Origin: Acidimicrobiia bacterium
GTDB lineage: Bacteria; Actinomycetota; Acidimicrobiia; Acidimicrobiales; CATQHL01
Assembly: GCA_021296415.1 (NCBI GenBank)
Contig: JAGWAL010000010.1
Location: forward strand, 1 to 47,078
Direction: 5' to 3'
DNA length: 47,078 bases
A model generated the notes under the pieces. The model saw nothing but the letters and a program-made list of their open reading frames with translations, was not told the origin of the DNA and did no database searches. Below are positions 25,289 through 34,787 of the stretch, one piece after another (the first letter of the stretch is position 1; each line of letters begins with the position of its first letter). A program made the translations under genes and the position numbers.

Positions 25289-26119
25289 ATGAATCTCGCG
25301 GGCAAGTCCGTCGTCGTGACCGGTGCCAGCCGTGGCGTGGGCAGGGCCATCGCCACCGAGCTGGGGCGGCGGGGCGCCATGGTGGTCTGCGCCGCCCGCG
25401 CCAGCGCCGAGAACCCGCTGCGGCTGCCCGGGACCGTCGATGAGACCGCCCGAGCGGTCACCGAGGCGGGGGGCGTCGGATTGGCGGTGCCCTGCGATCT
25501 GACCAGCGACGATGACATTGCCCGCCTCTTCGAGGTGACTCTCGAACAGTTCGGTCGGCTGGACATGCTGGTCAACAATGCAGCAGTGTCCTTCGGCGGC
25601 GACCTGGACATACCGATGAAGCGATTCGACGTGCTCATGCGCATCAACGTGCGGGCGCCGCTGCTCGCCACCCGTCTGGCACGTCCACACCTGGCGGCGG
25701 CACCCGATGGGGGGCGCATCCTGAACGTGGGCTCGGTCACGGCAACCGGTTACTTCCCCACGATGATGACCTACGGCATGTCGAAGGCGGCGCTCGAACA
25801 CCTCACGGTCACCTCCGCCGCAGTGTTGAGGGCGAGCAACATCGCCGTCAACTGTTACCGCATCGACGTCCAGGTGGCCTCGGAGGGCTACGTCATGAAC
25901 GCCCCGGAGGCCGACCACTCCAGCTGGGTCGACACCGCCACTGCGGCCGACGGAGCCGTCTGGATGCTCAGCCGGCCGGCGGACTGGACGGGGCGCGTCG
26001 TGCCGATGCTGGCGCTCGCCGAGCACGTGCCGTCCATCGCGCGGCTGGGACAGGAGCAGTTCACCCCGACCGGACGCTGGACGATGGCCGCGGCCCTCTC
26101 GGAGGCATTCGACCTCTAG
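25289..26119 (+). CDS. Short-chain dehydrogenase/reductase, copy 1
   Basis: Classical SDR fold, cytoplasmic, 276 residues. Cofactor motif TGASRGVG (11-18), adenine-site CDLTSDD, structural NNAAV, catalytic Ser in GSVTAT, and active-site YGMSK (Tyr162, Lys166). The basic residue after the glycine motif (SR) hints at NADP(H). A tandem paralogue follows 41 bp downstream. Substrate cannot be assigned. Confidence 0.9.
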   Translation: MNLAGKSVVVTGASRGVGRAIATELGRRGAMVVCAARASAENPLRLPGTVDETARAVTEAGGVGLAVPCDLTSDDDIARLFEVTLEQFGRLDMLVNNAAVSFGGDLDIPMKRFDVLMRINVRAPLLATRLARPHLAAAPDGGRILNVGSVTATGYFPTMMTYGMSKAALEHLTVTSAAVLRASNIAVNCYRIDVQVASEGYVMNAPEADHSSWVDTATAADGAVWMLSRPADWTGRVVPMLALAEHVPSIARLGQEQFTPTGRWTMAAALSEAFDL

Positions 26120-26148
26120 TGCCCCGGGTGCCGCCGTGACCAGCCGAT

Positions 26149-26154
26149 TACCTT
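26149..26154 (+). promoter_or_regulatory. Candidate -10 box TACCTT of the second SDR gene
   Basis: TAnnnT hexamer ending 6 nt before ATG 26161, suggesting the second SDR has its own leaderless promoter. Confidence 0.42.
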
Positions 26155-26160
26155 GACTCC

Positions 26161-27030
26161 ATGAACTTCGCGGGGAAGTCGATCATCGTGACCGGCGCCA
26201 GCCGCGGCTTGGGCAAGGCCATCGCAATCGAACTGGGTCGCCGCGGGGCGATGGTGGCATGCGTTGCCCGCGCCACCGACGAGAACCCTCTCCGCCTGCC
26301 GGGCACGGTCGACGAGACGGCTCGCCTGGTGACCGAGACGGGAGGACTCGGCTTGGCGGTGCAATGCGACCTGGCTCGCGACACCGCAATCCTCGGCGCC
26401 TTCGAGACCATCCTCGACCGTTTCGGGTGCCTCGACATGCTCGTCAACAACGCCGCCGTGACCTTCGGTGGCGACTTGGACATCGAGATGAAGCGCTACG
26501 ACGTGATCATGCGGGTCAACGTGCGTGCGCCGCTCATGATCTCCCGCCTGGCCCGCCCCTACCTGGGACGAGGTTCGGAGGGGGGACGCATCCTGAACAT
26601 CGGCACGAGCACGTCGACGGCCTACTTTTCCGATGCCATGGCCTTCGGCGTCTCCAAGGCCGGCCTGGAGTACCTGACGATCTCGGCGGCGGCGATCCTG
26701 CACGCGGAGAACATCGCCGTGAACTGCTACCGGATCGACTGGCCGATGGCGACCGACGGTAACCTCTCGAACTTCCCCGATGCCGACCACTCGACCTGGA
26801 TCGACCCCGCCACGGCGGCCGACGGGGCAATCTGGATGCTCGAACAGCCCGTGGACTGGACCGGTCGCATCGTCACGATGCTGGAGTTGGCCGAGCACGT
26901 CCCCTCCATCGCCCGTCTCGGGATGGAGCCGTTCGACTTGCCCGGCCGCTGGACCCTGGCAGCCGCCCGCCGCGGCATCGACGAGCCCGTCACCGCAGCG
27001 GGCACCGACGGATCACCGGCTGCCACGTGA
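26161..27030 (+). CDS. Short-chain dehydrogenase/reductase paralogue lacking the catalytic tyrosine, copy 2
   Basis: Clear tandem paralogue of the upstream SDR (same length to the active site, many identical blocks such as NPLRLPGTVDETAR and DMLVNNAAV), 289 residues. Cofactor motif TGASRGLG is intact, but the active-site motif reads FGVSK: Phe162 replaces Tyr162 while Lys166 is kept. The codon is TTC. This should remove normal SDR oxidoreductase chemistry, so the protein may be a binding or regulatory relative or use a different acid. It has its own candidate promoter and ends 10 bp from the convergent rnj. Confidence 0.88.
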   Translation: MNFAGKSIIVTGASRGLGKAIAIELGRRGAMVACVARATDENPLRLPGTVDETARLVTETGGLGLAVQCDLARDTAILGAFETILDRFGCLDMLVNNAAVTFGGDLDIEMKRYDVIMRVNVRAPLMISRLARPYLGRGSEGGRILNIGTSTSTAYFSDAMAFGVSKAGLEYLTISAAAILHAENIAVNCYRIDWPMATDGNLSNFPDADHSTWIDPATAADGAIWMLEQPVDWTGRIVTMLELAEHVPSIARLGMEPFDLPGRWTLAAARRGIDEPVTAAGTDGSPAAT

Positions 27031-27040
27031 GCCGTCGGTT

Positions 27041-28711
27041 CTAGGTGGACGGAACCACCACCGGCACGATCATCGGACGGCGCTGGGACCGGTTGGCAAC
27101 GAGCGTGCCGGCGGTGCGGCGCACGACGCGGCGCACGTCGACGGGATCGACGCCTGGCTCTTGGCTGAGGAGATCACGCACGGCCCGGCCGATGGCCTCC
27201 TCCATCTCCACCTCGAGGGGATCGGCGTCGTCCTCGTCCAGCCAGCCGCGGCTGGTGACCCGTGGCTCCCCGTCGACGGCCCCCGCATCGAAGTCCACGA
27301 CCACGGTTGCCACGACCACGCCCTGGGCACCCAGGATCACTCGCTCGCCCAGGACCCCCCTGTCGGATCCCGTGAACGGCCCGTGGACGAGGACGTGGTC
27401 GCCGGCGCAGGTGGCGGGCTCGATCCGGAGCCCATCGTCGCGGAGCACCACCTGATCGCCGTCACGCGCCAGCAGCACCCGCTCGGCGGGCATGCCCAGC
27501 CGGCGGGCCAGGGCGGCGTGCGCCCGCAGGTGACGCAGCTCGCCGTGCACGGGCACGAACCACTCCGGTGAGACCGCCTGGTGGAGTGCCGCCAGCTCGT
27601 CCTGGCGCCCGTGCCCCGAGGTGTGGATCTCGATCTCGCCGGAGTGCGCCACTCTGGCGCCGCGCTCGATGAGGTCGTTGATCATGCGGCTCACCCGGGC
27701 CTCGTTGCCGGGAATGGGATTGGAGCTCAGCACCACCGTGTCGTCCGGACCGATGTCGATCCAGCGGCTGTCGCCTGCCGCCGCCGACGCCAGCGACGAA
27801 CGCTGCTCGGCCTGCGATCCCGTGGAGATCACGCACAGCTCGCCGGGCTCCATGCCGACGGTGTCGGCGATGTCCACGAAGGCACTGTCGGGAGCCCGCA
27901 GCAGGCCGAGTTCCCGCCCCAGCGCCACGTTCTTCTTCATCGAGAGTCCGAGCGTGGCGACGCGGCGGCCATCGGCGATCGCCGCGCTGACGATCTGCTG
28001 CACCCGGTGCAGGTGGCTGGAGAAGCACGCCGCCACGATGCGCCGCCCGGCGTTGGCTGCAAACACGCCGGCGAGCACCGGCCCGATGTCGCTCTCCGAA
28101 CGTGAACTGCCCGGCTGCTCGGCGTTGGTGGAGTCGGCCATCAGCAGGCGGATGCCGGGATCGACCGACATGGCGCCGATGCGGGCGAGGTCGGTGCGCC
28201 GACCGTCAACCGGGAAGAAGTCCAGCTTGAAGTCGCAGGAGTGCAGCAGGATCCCCTGCGGCGTGCCGATAGCGGTGATGACGCCGCCCGGCACCGAATG
28301 GGTGACCGGGATGAACTCGCAGTCGAACGGCCCGATGCGCAGCCTGTCGCCGTCGCCCACCGGGATCAACCGGGCCCGGTCGCCGTTGCCGGACTCCACG
28401 ATCCGCCGGCGCGCCAGCCCGAGGGTGAACGGCGTGCCGTAGATGTCGCAGGGGATCCGGGAGAGCAGGTGGCTCAGCGCGCCCACGTGGTCCTCGTGGC
28501 CGTGGGTCGCGATGCAGCCCACCACCTTCGATGCCCGCTCGTACACGTAGGAGAGGTCGGGCAGCACCGAGTCCACGCCGGGCCGGTCATCCCCGGCGAA
28601 CATCTGCCCGCAGTCCAGCAGGAGCAGCGAATCGCCGGTCTCGATGGCCGCGCAATTCCGGCCGATGTCACCCAGCCCGCCGAGGAAGGTGACCCGGACG
28701 TCGTCAGCCAA
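27041..28711 (-). CDS. rnj: Ribonuclease J
   Basis: Cytoplasmic 5'-exo/endoribonuclease for mRNA decay and rRNA maturation, 556 residues, usual size. Beta-lactamase zinc motif HGHEDH (H70, H72, D74, H75), then SCDFKLDFFPVDG, MADSTNAEQPG, the beta-CASP region with FSSHLHRVQQI and STGSQAEQRSSL, and the late SGHGRQDELAALHQAVSPEWFVPVHGELRHL. A C-terminal domain follows. The start appears to be TTG at 28711, overlapping the dapA stop by 8 bp. The dapA-rnj order is conserved in actinobacteria. Confidence 0.95.
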   Translation of the reverse strand: MADDVRVTFLGGLGDIGRNCAAIETGDSLLLLDCGQMFAGDDRPGVDSVLPDLSYVYERASKVVGCIATHGHEDHVGALSHLLSRIPCDIYGTPFTLGLARRRIVESGNGDRARLIPVGDGDRLRIGPFDCEFIPVTHSVPGGVITAIGTPQGILLHSCDFKLDFFPVDGRRTDLARIGAMSVDPGIRLLMADSTNAEQPGSSRSESDIGPVLAGVFAANAGRRIVAACFSSHLHRVQQIVSAAIADGRRVATLGLSMKKNVALGRELGLLRAPDSAFVDIADTVGMEPGELCVISTGSQAEQRSSLASAAAGDSRWIDIGPDDTVVLSSNPIPGNEARVSRMINDLIERGARVAHSGEIEIHTSGHGRQDELAALHQAVSPEWFVPVHGELRHLRAHAALARRLGMPAERVLLARDGDQVVLRDDGLRIEPATCAGDHVLVHGPFTGSDRGVLGERVILGAQGVVVATVVVDFDAGAVDGEPRVTSRGWLDEDDADPLEVEMEEAIGRAVRDLLSQEPGVDPVDVRRVVRRTAGTLVANRSQRRPMIVPVVVPST

Positions 28712-29627
28712 AGCCGAGTTCCCCGCCCAGGCGGGTGGTGGCCAGGATGGCCCGCGCCTCGTCCGCCAGGGTCGCCGGCTCGGCGTTCATGGGAGGACGG
28801 CACGGGCCGGCGGGGCGGCCGAGCACCCGCAGGAGCGCCTTGGTGGGGATGGGGTTGGGTGCGGCGTCACCCGTCTCGTAGTCGAACGACGGGCCCATGG
28901 CGGCGTTGGTCGCCCGGGCACCGGCAGTGTCGCCGCGCTCCCAGGCCTCGAACATCGCCAGGTGCTCCGCTGCGGTCCAGTGCGTGGCCACGCCGATCAC
29001 GCCGACTGCTCCGACCGCAAGCAGCGGCAGGGTGAGGGCGTCGTCGCCGCTGTAGACCTCAAAGCCCTCCGGGGCCGCGGCGATGAGGCGGCCGGTCTCG
29101 GCGGGGTCGCCGGCGGCGTCCTTGATGCCGGCCATGTTCTTCACGTCGTGCGCCAGCGACAGCAGCGTGGCGGTGGCGACCTTGCGACCGGTGCGCACCG
29201 GGATGTCGTAGATGATCATGGGCAGGTTCGTGGCTTCGGCGATGGTCCGGAAGTGGTCGTACAAGCCGGCCTGCGGGGGACGGTTGTAGTAGGGGACGAC
29301 CGACAGGATGCCGGCGGCGCCGGCCGCGGTGGCCCGCTCGGTCAACTCCACGGCGGCGGCGGTGTCGTTGCTGCCCGCCCCGGCCAGGATCGGCACGTCG
29401 ACTGCCTCGACAACGGAGGCGATGAGGTCGATCTGCTCGTCGTGACTGAGCGTGGGCGACTCGCCGGTCGTGCCGGCCACGACCAGCCCCTCGTTGCCGC
29501 ACGCCACCAGCCAGCGGGCCAACTCGGCGGCGCCGTCCAGATCCAGGGCGCCGTCGTCGGTGAACGGCGTCACCATGGCGGTGACGACGCGGCCGAAGCG
29601 CGGCCGCCTATGGCCGTGGTGTGCCAT
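28704..29627 (-). CDS. dapA: 4-hydroxy-tetrahydrodipicolinate synthase
   Basis: Condenses pyruvate with aspartate semialdehyde in lysine/diaminopimelate synthesis. 307 residues, TIM barrel. Substrate loop GTTGESPTL, catalytic Tyr in IIYDIPVRTG (Tyr140), Schiff-base Lys in GIKDAAGD (Lys169), and a C-terminal PIPTKALL motif. Coupled to rnj by an 8-bp overlap. Its partner dapB is about 10 kb away on the same strand, with the mutasome and accessory genes between them. Confidence 0.95.
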   Translation of the reverse strand: MAHHGHRRPRFGRVVTAMVTPFTDDGALDLDGAAELARWLVACGNEGLVVAGTTGESPTLSHDEQIDLIASVVEAVDVPILAGAGSNDTAAAVELTERATAAGAAGILSVVPYYNRPPQAGLYDHFRTIAEATNLPMIIYDIPVRTGRKVATATLLSLAHDVKNMAGIKDAAGDPAETGRLIAAAPEGFEVYSGDDALTLPLLAVGAVGVIGVATHWTAAEHLAMFEAWERGDTAGARATNAAMGPSFDYETGDAAPNPIPTKALLRVLGRPAGPCRPPMNAEPATLADEARAILATTRLGGELGFG

Positions 29628-29634
29628 GGCGCCG

Positions 29635-29640
29635 AGGCTA
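29635..29640 (-). promoter_or_regulatory. Candidate -10 box TAGCCT of dapA
   Basis: Minus-strand TAnnnT hexamer 7 nt before the dapA ATG at 29627. Confidence 0.4.
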
Positions 29641-29678
29641 CCTGTCGCCGGCCGCCGGTGCGTGCTGCGTCGGGAGCC

Positions 29679-32600
29679 TCAGTGGAAGTCGCGGGAGGCG
29701 GGAGCCCGGGCGACCGGGAGCGCCTCGAGCCTCTCGGCGACCACGTTCAACACCCCCTCGGAGCTCTCGAGCCGTCCCCGGACCAGCATCGCCGGCGCTC
29801 CGGTGGCCACCTTGCGGTGGTGCTGCCAGCAGCCCCGGGAGACGACCACGTTGATCAGCCCGGTCTCGTCCTCGAGGCTCAGGAAGGTGACGCCCCCGGC
29901 GGTGGCCGGGCGCTGGCGATGGGTCACCACTCCCCCCACCAGCACCTTCTCACCGTCGCTGCAACCGCCCAGATCGGCCGCCGTCACCACCCCGAGGGCA
30001 GCCAGTTCGGCCCGGATGAAGCGGGTGGGGTGGCCGTCGGGAGCCACCCCGGTCGTCCAGAGGTCGGCCCGGGAGACCTCCGCCGGCGACATGGCGGGCA
30101 GCGGGGGCGCCTCGACGCCACTGACGACGCCGGGTAGGTGGTCGGCGCCCGTCCGGGCCAGTGCCCCCGCGGTCCACAGCGCCGAGCGGCGATCGGTGCC
30201 GAAGCAGCCGAATGCCCCCGAGATCGCGAGCCCCTCCAGCGCCGCGGCTGACAGGGACGGCACCCGCCGGCGCAGGTCCTCCACCGAGTCATAGGGCCGG
30301 CCGGCGTCGATCTCGGCGGCCAGTTCCTCGCCGACCCCCCGCACGTCGTCGAGACCCAGCCGCACCGCCCAACCGCCGGTGGAGTCCTCCGCACGTTCCA
30401 GGCCGGCCACCGCCGCCGAGGCGTTGAGATCGGGTGTGCACACCACGACCCCGTGGCGGCGGGCGTCGCCGACCAGGGTGTGGGGCGACCAGAAACCCAT
30501 GGGCTGTGCCCGCAGCAGAGCGGCACAGAACGCCGCCGGGTAGTGGTACTTGATCCACGACGAGGCGTAGACGAGGTACGAGAAAGACACGGCGTGGCTC
30601 TCGGGAAAGCCGTAGTTGGCGAATGCGTCCAGCTTCCGCCAGATCTGCTCGCCGACCTCGTCATCGATGCCCTTGGCCCGCATACCCTCGAAGAACCGAC
30701 CCTTCAGCTGTTCCAGCCGCCGATGGCTGCGCTTCGAGCCGATCGCCTGGCGGAGCCGGTCGGCCTCGGCTGCGCTGAAGCCCGCCACGTCGATGGCGAT
30801 CTGCATGAGCTGCTCCTGGAAGAGCGGCACGCCGAGGGTCTTGGCGAGCGCCCCCTCCAGCAGCGGATGCGGGTAGGTGACCGCCTCGGTGCCGTTGCGA
30901 CGCCGGATGTAGGGGTGGACAGAGCCGCCCTGGATGGGGCCGGGCCGGATGAGGGCCACCTCCACGACGAGGTCGTAGAAGCAGCGAGGTTTGAGCCGGG
31001 GCAGCGTGGCCATCTGGGCACGCGACTCCACCTGGAACACGCCGACCGAGTCGGCGGCGCAGAGCATCTCGTAGACCTCGGGCTCCTGGGGCAGGGCGGC
31101 GAGGTCGACCTCGATGCCCTCGTGCCGGCCGATGAGATCGATGGCGTAGCGCAGTGCCGACAGCATCCCCAGTCCCAACAGGTCGAACTTCACCAGCCCC
31201 ACCGCGGCGCAGTCGTCCTTGTCCCACTGCAGGACGCTGCGGCCCTGCTTGCGCGCCCATTCCACGGGACACACCTCGATGACGGGCCGGTCGCAGATGA
31301 CCATGCCCCCGGAGTGGATCCCGAGGTGGCGGGGAAAGTGCTCTATCTCGGCGGCCAGTTCCAGCACCTCGGCCGGGATCGGGCTTCCGGGATCGGCCGC
31401 CTCCTGCCGGATGCCCCGCCGGTGGTCGATCAGCTTGGACAGGGAGTCCTCCCGGCCTGCCCCGTGGCCCAGCGCTCGGGCCATGTCGCGAACCGCCGAG
31501 CGGGACCGGTAGGTGATGACGTTGGCCACCTGGGCGCAGTTGTGGCGCCCGTAGCGGTCGTAGACGTACTGGATGACCTCCTCGCGGCGGTCGCTCTCGA
31601 TGTCCACGTCGATGTCGGGCGGCCCATCGCGCTCGGAGGACAGGAACCGCTCGAACAGCAGGTCCAGCGAGACGGCGTCCACGTTGGTGATGCCGAGGGC
31701 GTAACACACCGCCGAGTTGGCCGCCGATCCCCGGCCCTGGCAGAGGATCCCGGCCCGCCGGCAGAACTCGACGATGTCCCATACCACCAGGAAGTAGCCG
31801 GGGAACCCGAGCACCTCGATGACATCGAGTTCCCGGTCGAGTTGCGCCCAGGCTCCCTCCACCCGCTCAGCGGTGCGGGATCCGTAGCGGCGCGCTCCTC
31901 CCTCGGCGACCAGACGGTGCAGGTAGCCCATCTCGTCGAGACCATCGGGGCAGGGGTAGGGCGGCAGATCGGGGGCGACGAGTTGCAGATCGAAGGCGCA
32001 CTGGCTCCCCAGCTCGGCGGCCTTCTCGACGGCTCCGGGCCAGCGGGCGAAGCGGGCCGCCTGCTCGGTCCCCGAGCGCAGGTGCCGACCCGCCGGGGGG
32101 AGCCAGCCGTCGATCTCGTCGAGGCTGCGGCGCGCCCGCACCGCGGCCAGCGCGGCGGCGAGCCGCTGCCGCTGGACCGAGTGGTGGTGCACGTTGCCGG
32201 TGGCGACGAGGGAGAGGTCGGCCCCGGTGGCCAGATCGGCGAGGGCGTCGTTGCGCACCGAATCGCCGGGCAGACCGTGATCCCACAACTCGACGACCAC
32301 GTTGGCGGGACCGAAGTCGGCGGTGAGCCTCCCCAGCGCCCGGCGGGCGGCCGTCATCCCTCCCGCCGCCAGAGCCCGCGGGACCGCCCCCTTGCGGCAC
32401 CCGGTCAGGATCAGCCAATGGTCGCCGGTACCCGCACCGCCGAGTTCGACGAGGCGCTCGTAGTCGAACCGGGGCGCATCCTTGCGCCCTGCCAGCTGGC
32501 CCTCGCCGACGGCCCGCGCCAGCAGCGCGTAGCCGCGGGGATCGCGGGCCAGTACCAGCAGGTGGACACCGTCGGGGTCGGGCACCCCGGTGCGCTCCCG

Positions 32601-33035
32601 CTTCTCCCGGCGGCGCCAGCCGGGCTGCGCCGGGGAGGGCGCCTGCGGGGACAGGGTGAGTTCCGCACCGAAGACCGTCGGGAGCCCGAGTGCCCCGGCC
32701 GCTTCGGCGAAGCGCACCACGCCGTAGAAGCCGTTGTGATCGCAGAGGGCGAGCGCCTCGAGCCCCAGCCGGACCGCCTCTGCGGCCAGTTCCTCGGGGT
32801 GGGAGGCCCCGTCGAGGAAGGAGAAGTTGGAGTGGCAGTGCAGTTCCGCGTAGCGGACCGAGTCCCGGCATCGCTCGAGATCAGCCGGGGGCAGGTACGC
32901 CTGCCGCTTGCGTGACCATGCCGGGCTGTCGTTCCCGTCGCCCGCCCAGATGTCGGTGGGGCGAGCGCCGTCGGGCCGGTCCGAGAGTAGGCGCTCGATG
33001 TCACTCCATGGCACATTGGGATTGTTCCAACCCAT
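29679..33035 (-). CDS. dnaE2: Error-prone DNA polymerase III alpha subunit DnaE2 (ImuC)
   Basis: Translesion polymerase of the SOS mutasome, 1118 residues, typical length. Starts MGWNNPNVPWSDIERLL, as actinobacterial DnaE2 do. PHP domain near residue 65 (ELHCHSNFSFLDGASHPEEL). Catalytic aspartates in PDIDVDIE (about residues 472-478). Helix-hairpin-helix and OB domains lie in the C-terminal quarter, and it ends with the characteristic SRDFH. It works with ImuB and ImuA, encoded 157 bp upstream on the same strand. It has its own LexA box and -10 element just before the ATG, so it is a separate SOS transcript or has an internal promoter. Confidence 0.96.
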   Translation of the reverse strand: MGWNNPNVPWSDIERLLSDRPDGARPTDIWAGDGNDSPAWSRKRQAYLPPADLERCRDSVRYAELHCHSNFSFLDGASHPEELAAEAVRLGLEALALCDHNGFYGVVRFAEAAGALGLPTVFGAELTLSPQAPSPAQPGWRRREKRERTGVPDPDGVHLLVLARDPRGYALLARAVGEGQLAGRKDAPRFDYERLVELGGAGTGDHWLILTGCRKGAVPRALAAGGMTAARRALGRLTADFGPANVVVELWDHGLPGDSVRNDALADLATGADLSLVATGNVHHHSVQRQRLAAALAAVRARRSLDEIDGWLPPAGRHLRSGTEQAARFARWPGAVEKAAELGSQCAFDLQLVAPDLPPYPCPDGLDEMGYLHRLVAEGGARRYGSRTAERVEGAWAQLDRELDVIEVLGFPGYFLVVWDIVEFCRRAGILCQGRGSAANSAVCYALGITNVDAVSLDLLFERFLSSERDGPPDIDVDIESDRREEVIQYVYDRYGRHNCAQVANVITYRSRSAVRDMARALGHGAGREDSLSKLIDHRRGIRQEAADPGSPIPAEVLELAAEIEHFPRHLGIHSGGMVICDRPVIEVCPVEWARKQGRSVLQWDKDDCAAVGLVKFDLLGLGMLSALRYAIDLIGRHEGIEVDLAALPQEPEVYEMLCAADSVGVFQVESRAQMATLPRLKPRCFYDLVVEVALIRPGPIQGGSVHPYIRRRNGTEAVTYPHPLLEGALAKTLGVPLFQEQLMQIAIDVAGFSAAEADRLRQAIGSKRSHRRLEQLKGRFFEGMRAKGIDDEVGEQIWRKLDAFANYGFPESHAVSFSYLVYASSWIKYHYPAAFCAALLRAQPMGFWSPHTLVGDARRHGVVVCTPDLNASAAVAGLERAEDSTGGWAVRLGLDDVRGVGEELAAEIDAGRPYDSVEDLRRRVPSLSAAALEGLAISGAFGCFGTDRRSALWTAGALARTGADHLPGVVSGVEAPPLPAMSPAEVSRADLWTTGVAPDGHPTRFIRAELAALGVVTAADLGGCSDGEKVLVGGVVTHRQRPATAGGVTFLSLEDETGLINVVVSRGCWQHHRKVATGAPAMLVRGRLESSEGVLNVVAERLEALPVARAPASRDFH

Positions 33036-33041
33036 TCCCCT

Positions 33042-33047
33042 ACTTTA
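33042..33047 (-). promoter_or_regulatory. Candidate -10 box TAAAGT of dnaE2
   Basis: TAnnnT hexamer ending 6 nt before ATG 33035. It overlaps an A/T-rich TATAAA that is unusual in this GC-rich sequence. The LexA box lies just upstream. Confidence 0.5.
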
Positions 33048-33049
33048 TA

Positions 33050-33063
33050 CGAATACATGTTTG
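33050..33063 (-). promoter_or_regulatory. LexA (SOS) box upstream of dnaE2
   Basis: CGAATACATGTTTG on the plus strand matches the Gram-positive LexA consensus CGAAC-RNRY-GTTYG at all positions but one. It sits 15 bp upstream of the dnaE2 start, against the -10 box, where LexA binding would block transcription. Confidence 0.72.
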
Positions 33064-33191
33064 TCTCACAGGCGGGGGCCGGCGACGAGCACGTTGACAG
33101 GTCACGGGCCGCGGCCGGTCGCTTCCGGACGGCGGTCACCACGGTCGCCGTGCTGGGGCGGTGGCGGGGTCCGGCCTGCCGCCCGGCCCGG

Positions 33192-34787
33192 TCAGTCCCA
33201 CACGGCGCTCACCTGCCAGCGGCCCCGCTCGAGGGTCACGAGGCAGGCCATGCCGCCGTCGATGAGGATCTGGAGGCGGGCACGGCGACGATGCCGGGCG
33301 TGGTCCCACCAACGCTCGCTGCTGGGCCAGGGACCCGCCCAGGCAACGACCGCCGCCGGGGACCGGCCGCCGATCACCAGCCGGGCCGGCGGCGCCGAGA
33401 TCATCCCCCGACCGGCGACCCGCACCGGAGCCCCCGTTGGATCGTGGAGTTCGGCGGCCCACGGAACCGGCAACAGGCGCGAGGGTGACGGGGCCGGCAG
33501 GCGGCCGGGCCAGGGGCGGTCGTCGGTGGCGAGTTGGCGGTCACGGAGATCGACCGCGGCCGCCGGCACCAGGGCGAATTGCTCATCGGGGTGACGGCCG
33601 CCGCGCCGGTCCGGAACCCGGACCGCTTCGGGGCCGAGGCGACCGCTGAGACGCGCGGCGACCCGGACCGCTCGCTCGTCCGCCTCGGCCTCGCCACCCC
33701 AGAACCCCAGCTGGCGACCCCGGGCCGGCGCAAGCTCGTCGGCGATCAACGCCAGCCGGGCAATCCCGGAGCCGGGCCGGGCGCCACTGGAACCAGCCGG
33801 AGAACTGCCGGAACCAGCCAGAGAACTGCCGGAACCGGCAGGGCGGCCGTCGAGGAACCAGCGCACCCTGTCGACCATGTCGCCGGCCGACAGGCCTCCC
33901 TCGTGGCGCCAGAGCCGCACGAACTTCTCGCCCTCTGCCGTCTCGGCCTCGACGGCGACCCGCACGCATGACATTCCGGCGCCTTCGAGACGTCGATGCA
34001 ACTGCTCGGCGAGGGCGCGGGCACAGAAGGCCACCCGATCCAGACGGTCGGCGGGTGGATCGATCTCGATACTCACCGACCAGTCGGCGGGAGGTTCCCG
34101 CACGGCCGGGGATCGTTCGTCGACCCCGGCAGCGAGGCACTGGGAACGCCGACCCTCGGTGCCGAACCGGGCCAGGACGTCGGCGGTGGGCAGGCCGGCG
34201 AAGGCGCCGAGTGTGCTGATGCCCAAGCGGACCAGCACGTCGGTGAGTTCGGGCCGCCCCAGCATCCGGACCGGCAGGGGCGCCAGGAACATCGCAGCGC
34301 CACCCGGCTCGACGATGTACACCGGATCTGCCAGTTCCGCCGCCACCGCCGCGGTGAAGGGACCGTCGGCGACACCGACCCGCACCCCGGTGCGTCCCTC
34401 GAGGGCCTGCGCCACCCTTTCGACGACCATCCCGGCGAGGACTCCGTCGCCGCCGAAGTAGCGGGACGGGCCCCGGGCGGCGAAGGCGCACGTACCGGGG
34501 GCCGATACCTCCAGGGCCGGGGTGACGTCATCGAGGGCCGCAACGACCGGCTCGAAGGAGCGGGCCTCGGTGGCGAGGTCGCGCTCGCGCACCACCAGAT
34601 CGGCGCACCGGGCCGCCGCGGTCCGCACCCGGAGCCCCGGGACCACACCGTGGCGACGAGCCGCCACCGAGGCGGACACGACGCGGCCCGCCGCCACCAC
34701 AGCCACCGGCTCGGTGAGCGGGTACCCCAGGGCCACCACCGGCCAATGGGCACAGCAGGCAACCAGCGTGCGGACCGGGGCGGTCAT
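33192..34787 (-). CDS. imuB: ImuB, Y-family polymerase-like mutasome scaffold
   Basis: Catalytically inactive Y-family relative that links DnaE2 to the sliding clamp. 531 residues. The N-terminus LVACCAHWPVVALGYPLTEPVAVV resembles the first Y-family strands but lacks the usual acidic active-site residues. The middle has PSRYFGGDG and LADPVYIVEPGGAAMFLAPLPVRMLGRPE, then the helix-hairpin-helix LGISTLGAFAGLPTADVLARFG and GRRSQCLAAGVDERS. A Gly/Ser linker from a 21-bp tandem repeat sits near residue 320. The ATG overlaps the imuA stop (ATGA). Same SOS unit as imuA. Confidence 0.92.
   Translation of the reverse strand: MTAPVRTLVACCAHWPVVALGYPLTEPVAVVAAGRVVSASVAARRHGVVPGLRVRTAAARCADLVVRERDLATEARSFEPVVAALDDVTPALEVSAPGTCAFAARGPSRYFGGDGVLAGMVVERVAQALEGRTGVRVGVADGPFTAAVAAELADPVYIVEPGGAAMFLAPLPVRMLGRPELTDVLVRLGISTLGAFAGLPTADVLARFGTEGRRSQCLAAGVDERSPAVREPPADWSVSIEIDPPADRLDRVAFCARALAEQLHRRLEGAGMSCVRVAVEAETAEGEKFVRLWRHEGGLSAGDMVDRVRWFLDGRPAGSGSSLAGSGSSPAGSSGARPGSGIARLALIADELAPARGRQLGFWGGEAEADERAVRVAARLSGRLGPEAVRVPDRRGGRHPDEQFALVPAAAVDLRDRQLATDDRPWPGRLPAPSPSRLLPVPWAAELHDPTGAPVRVAGRGMISAPPARLVIGGRSPAAVVAWAGPWPSSERWWDHARHRRRARLQILIDGGMACLVTLERGRWQVSAVWD
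33789..33840 (-). repeat. 21-bp tandem repeat (about 2.5 copies) in imuB
   Basis: Units at 33789-33809 and 33810-33830, plus a partial third. They encode a repeated GSGSS(L/P)A linker. In-frame, so copy-number change would alter linker length only. Confidence 0.8.

Noticed and set aside
30453-32915. Long open frame antisense to dnaE2
   Set aside because: Same artefact of high third-position GC; dnaE2 on the other strand has all catalytic motifs.
33064-33191. Possible small gene between imuB and dnaE2
   Set aside because: Only short open frames; the dnaE2 LexA box and promoter at its edge account for the gap.
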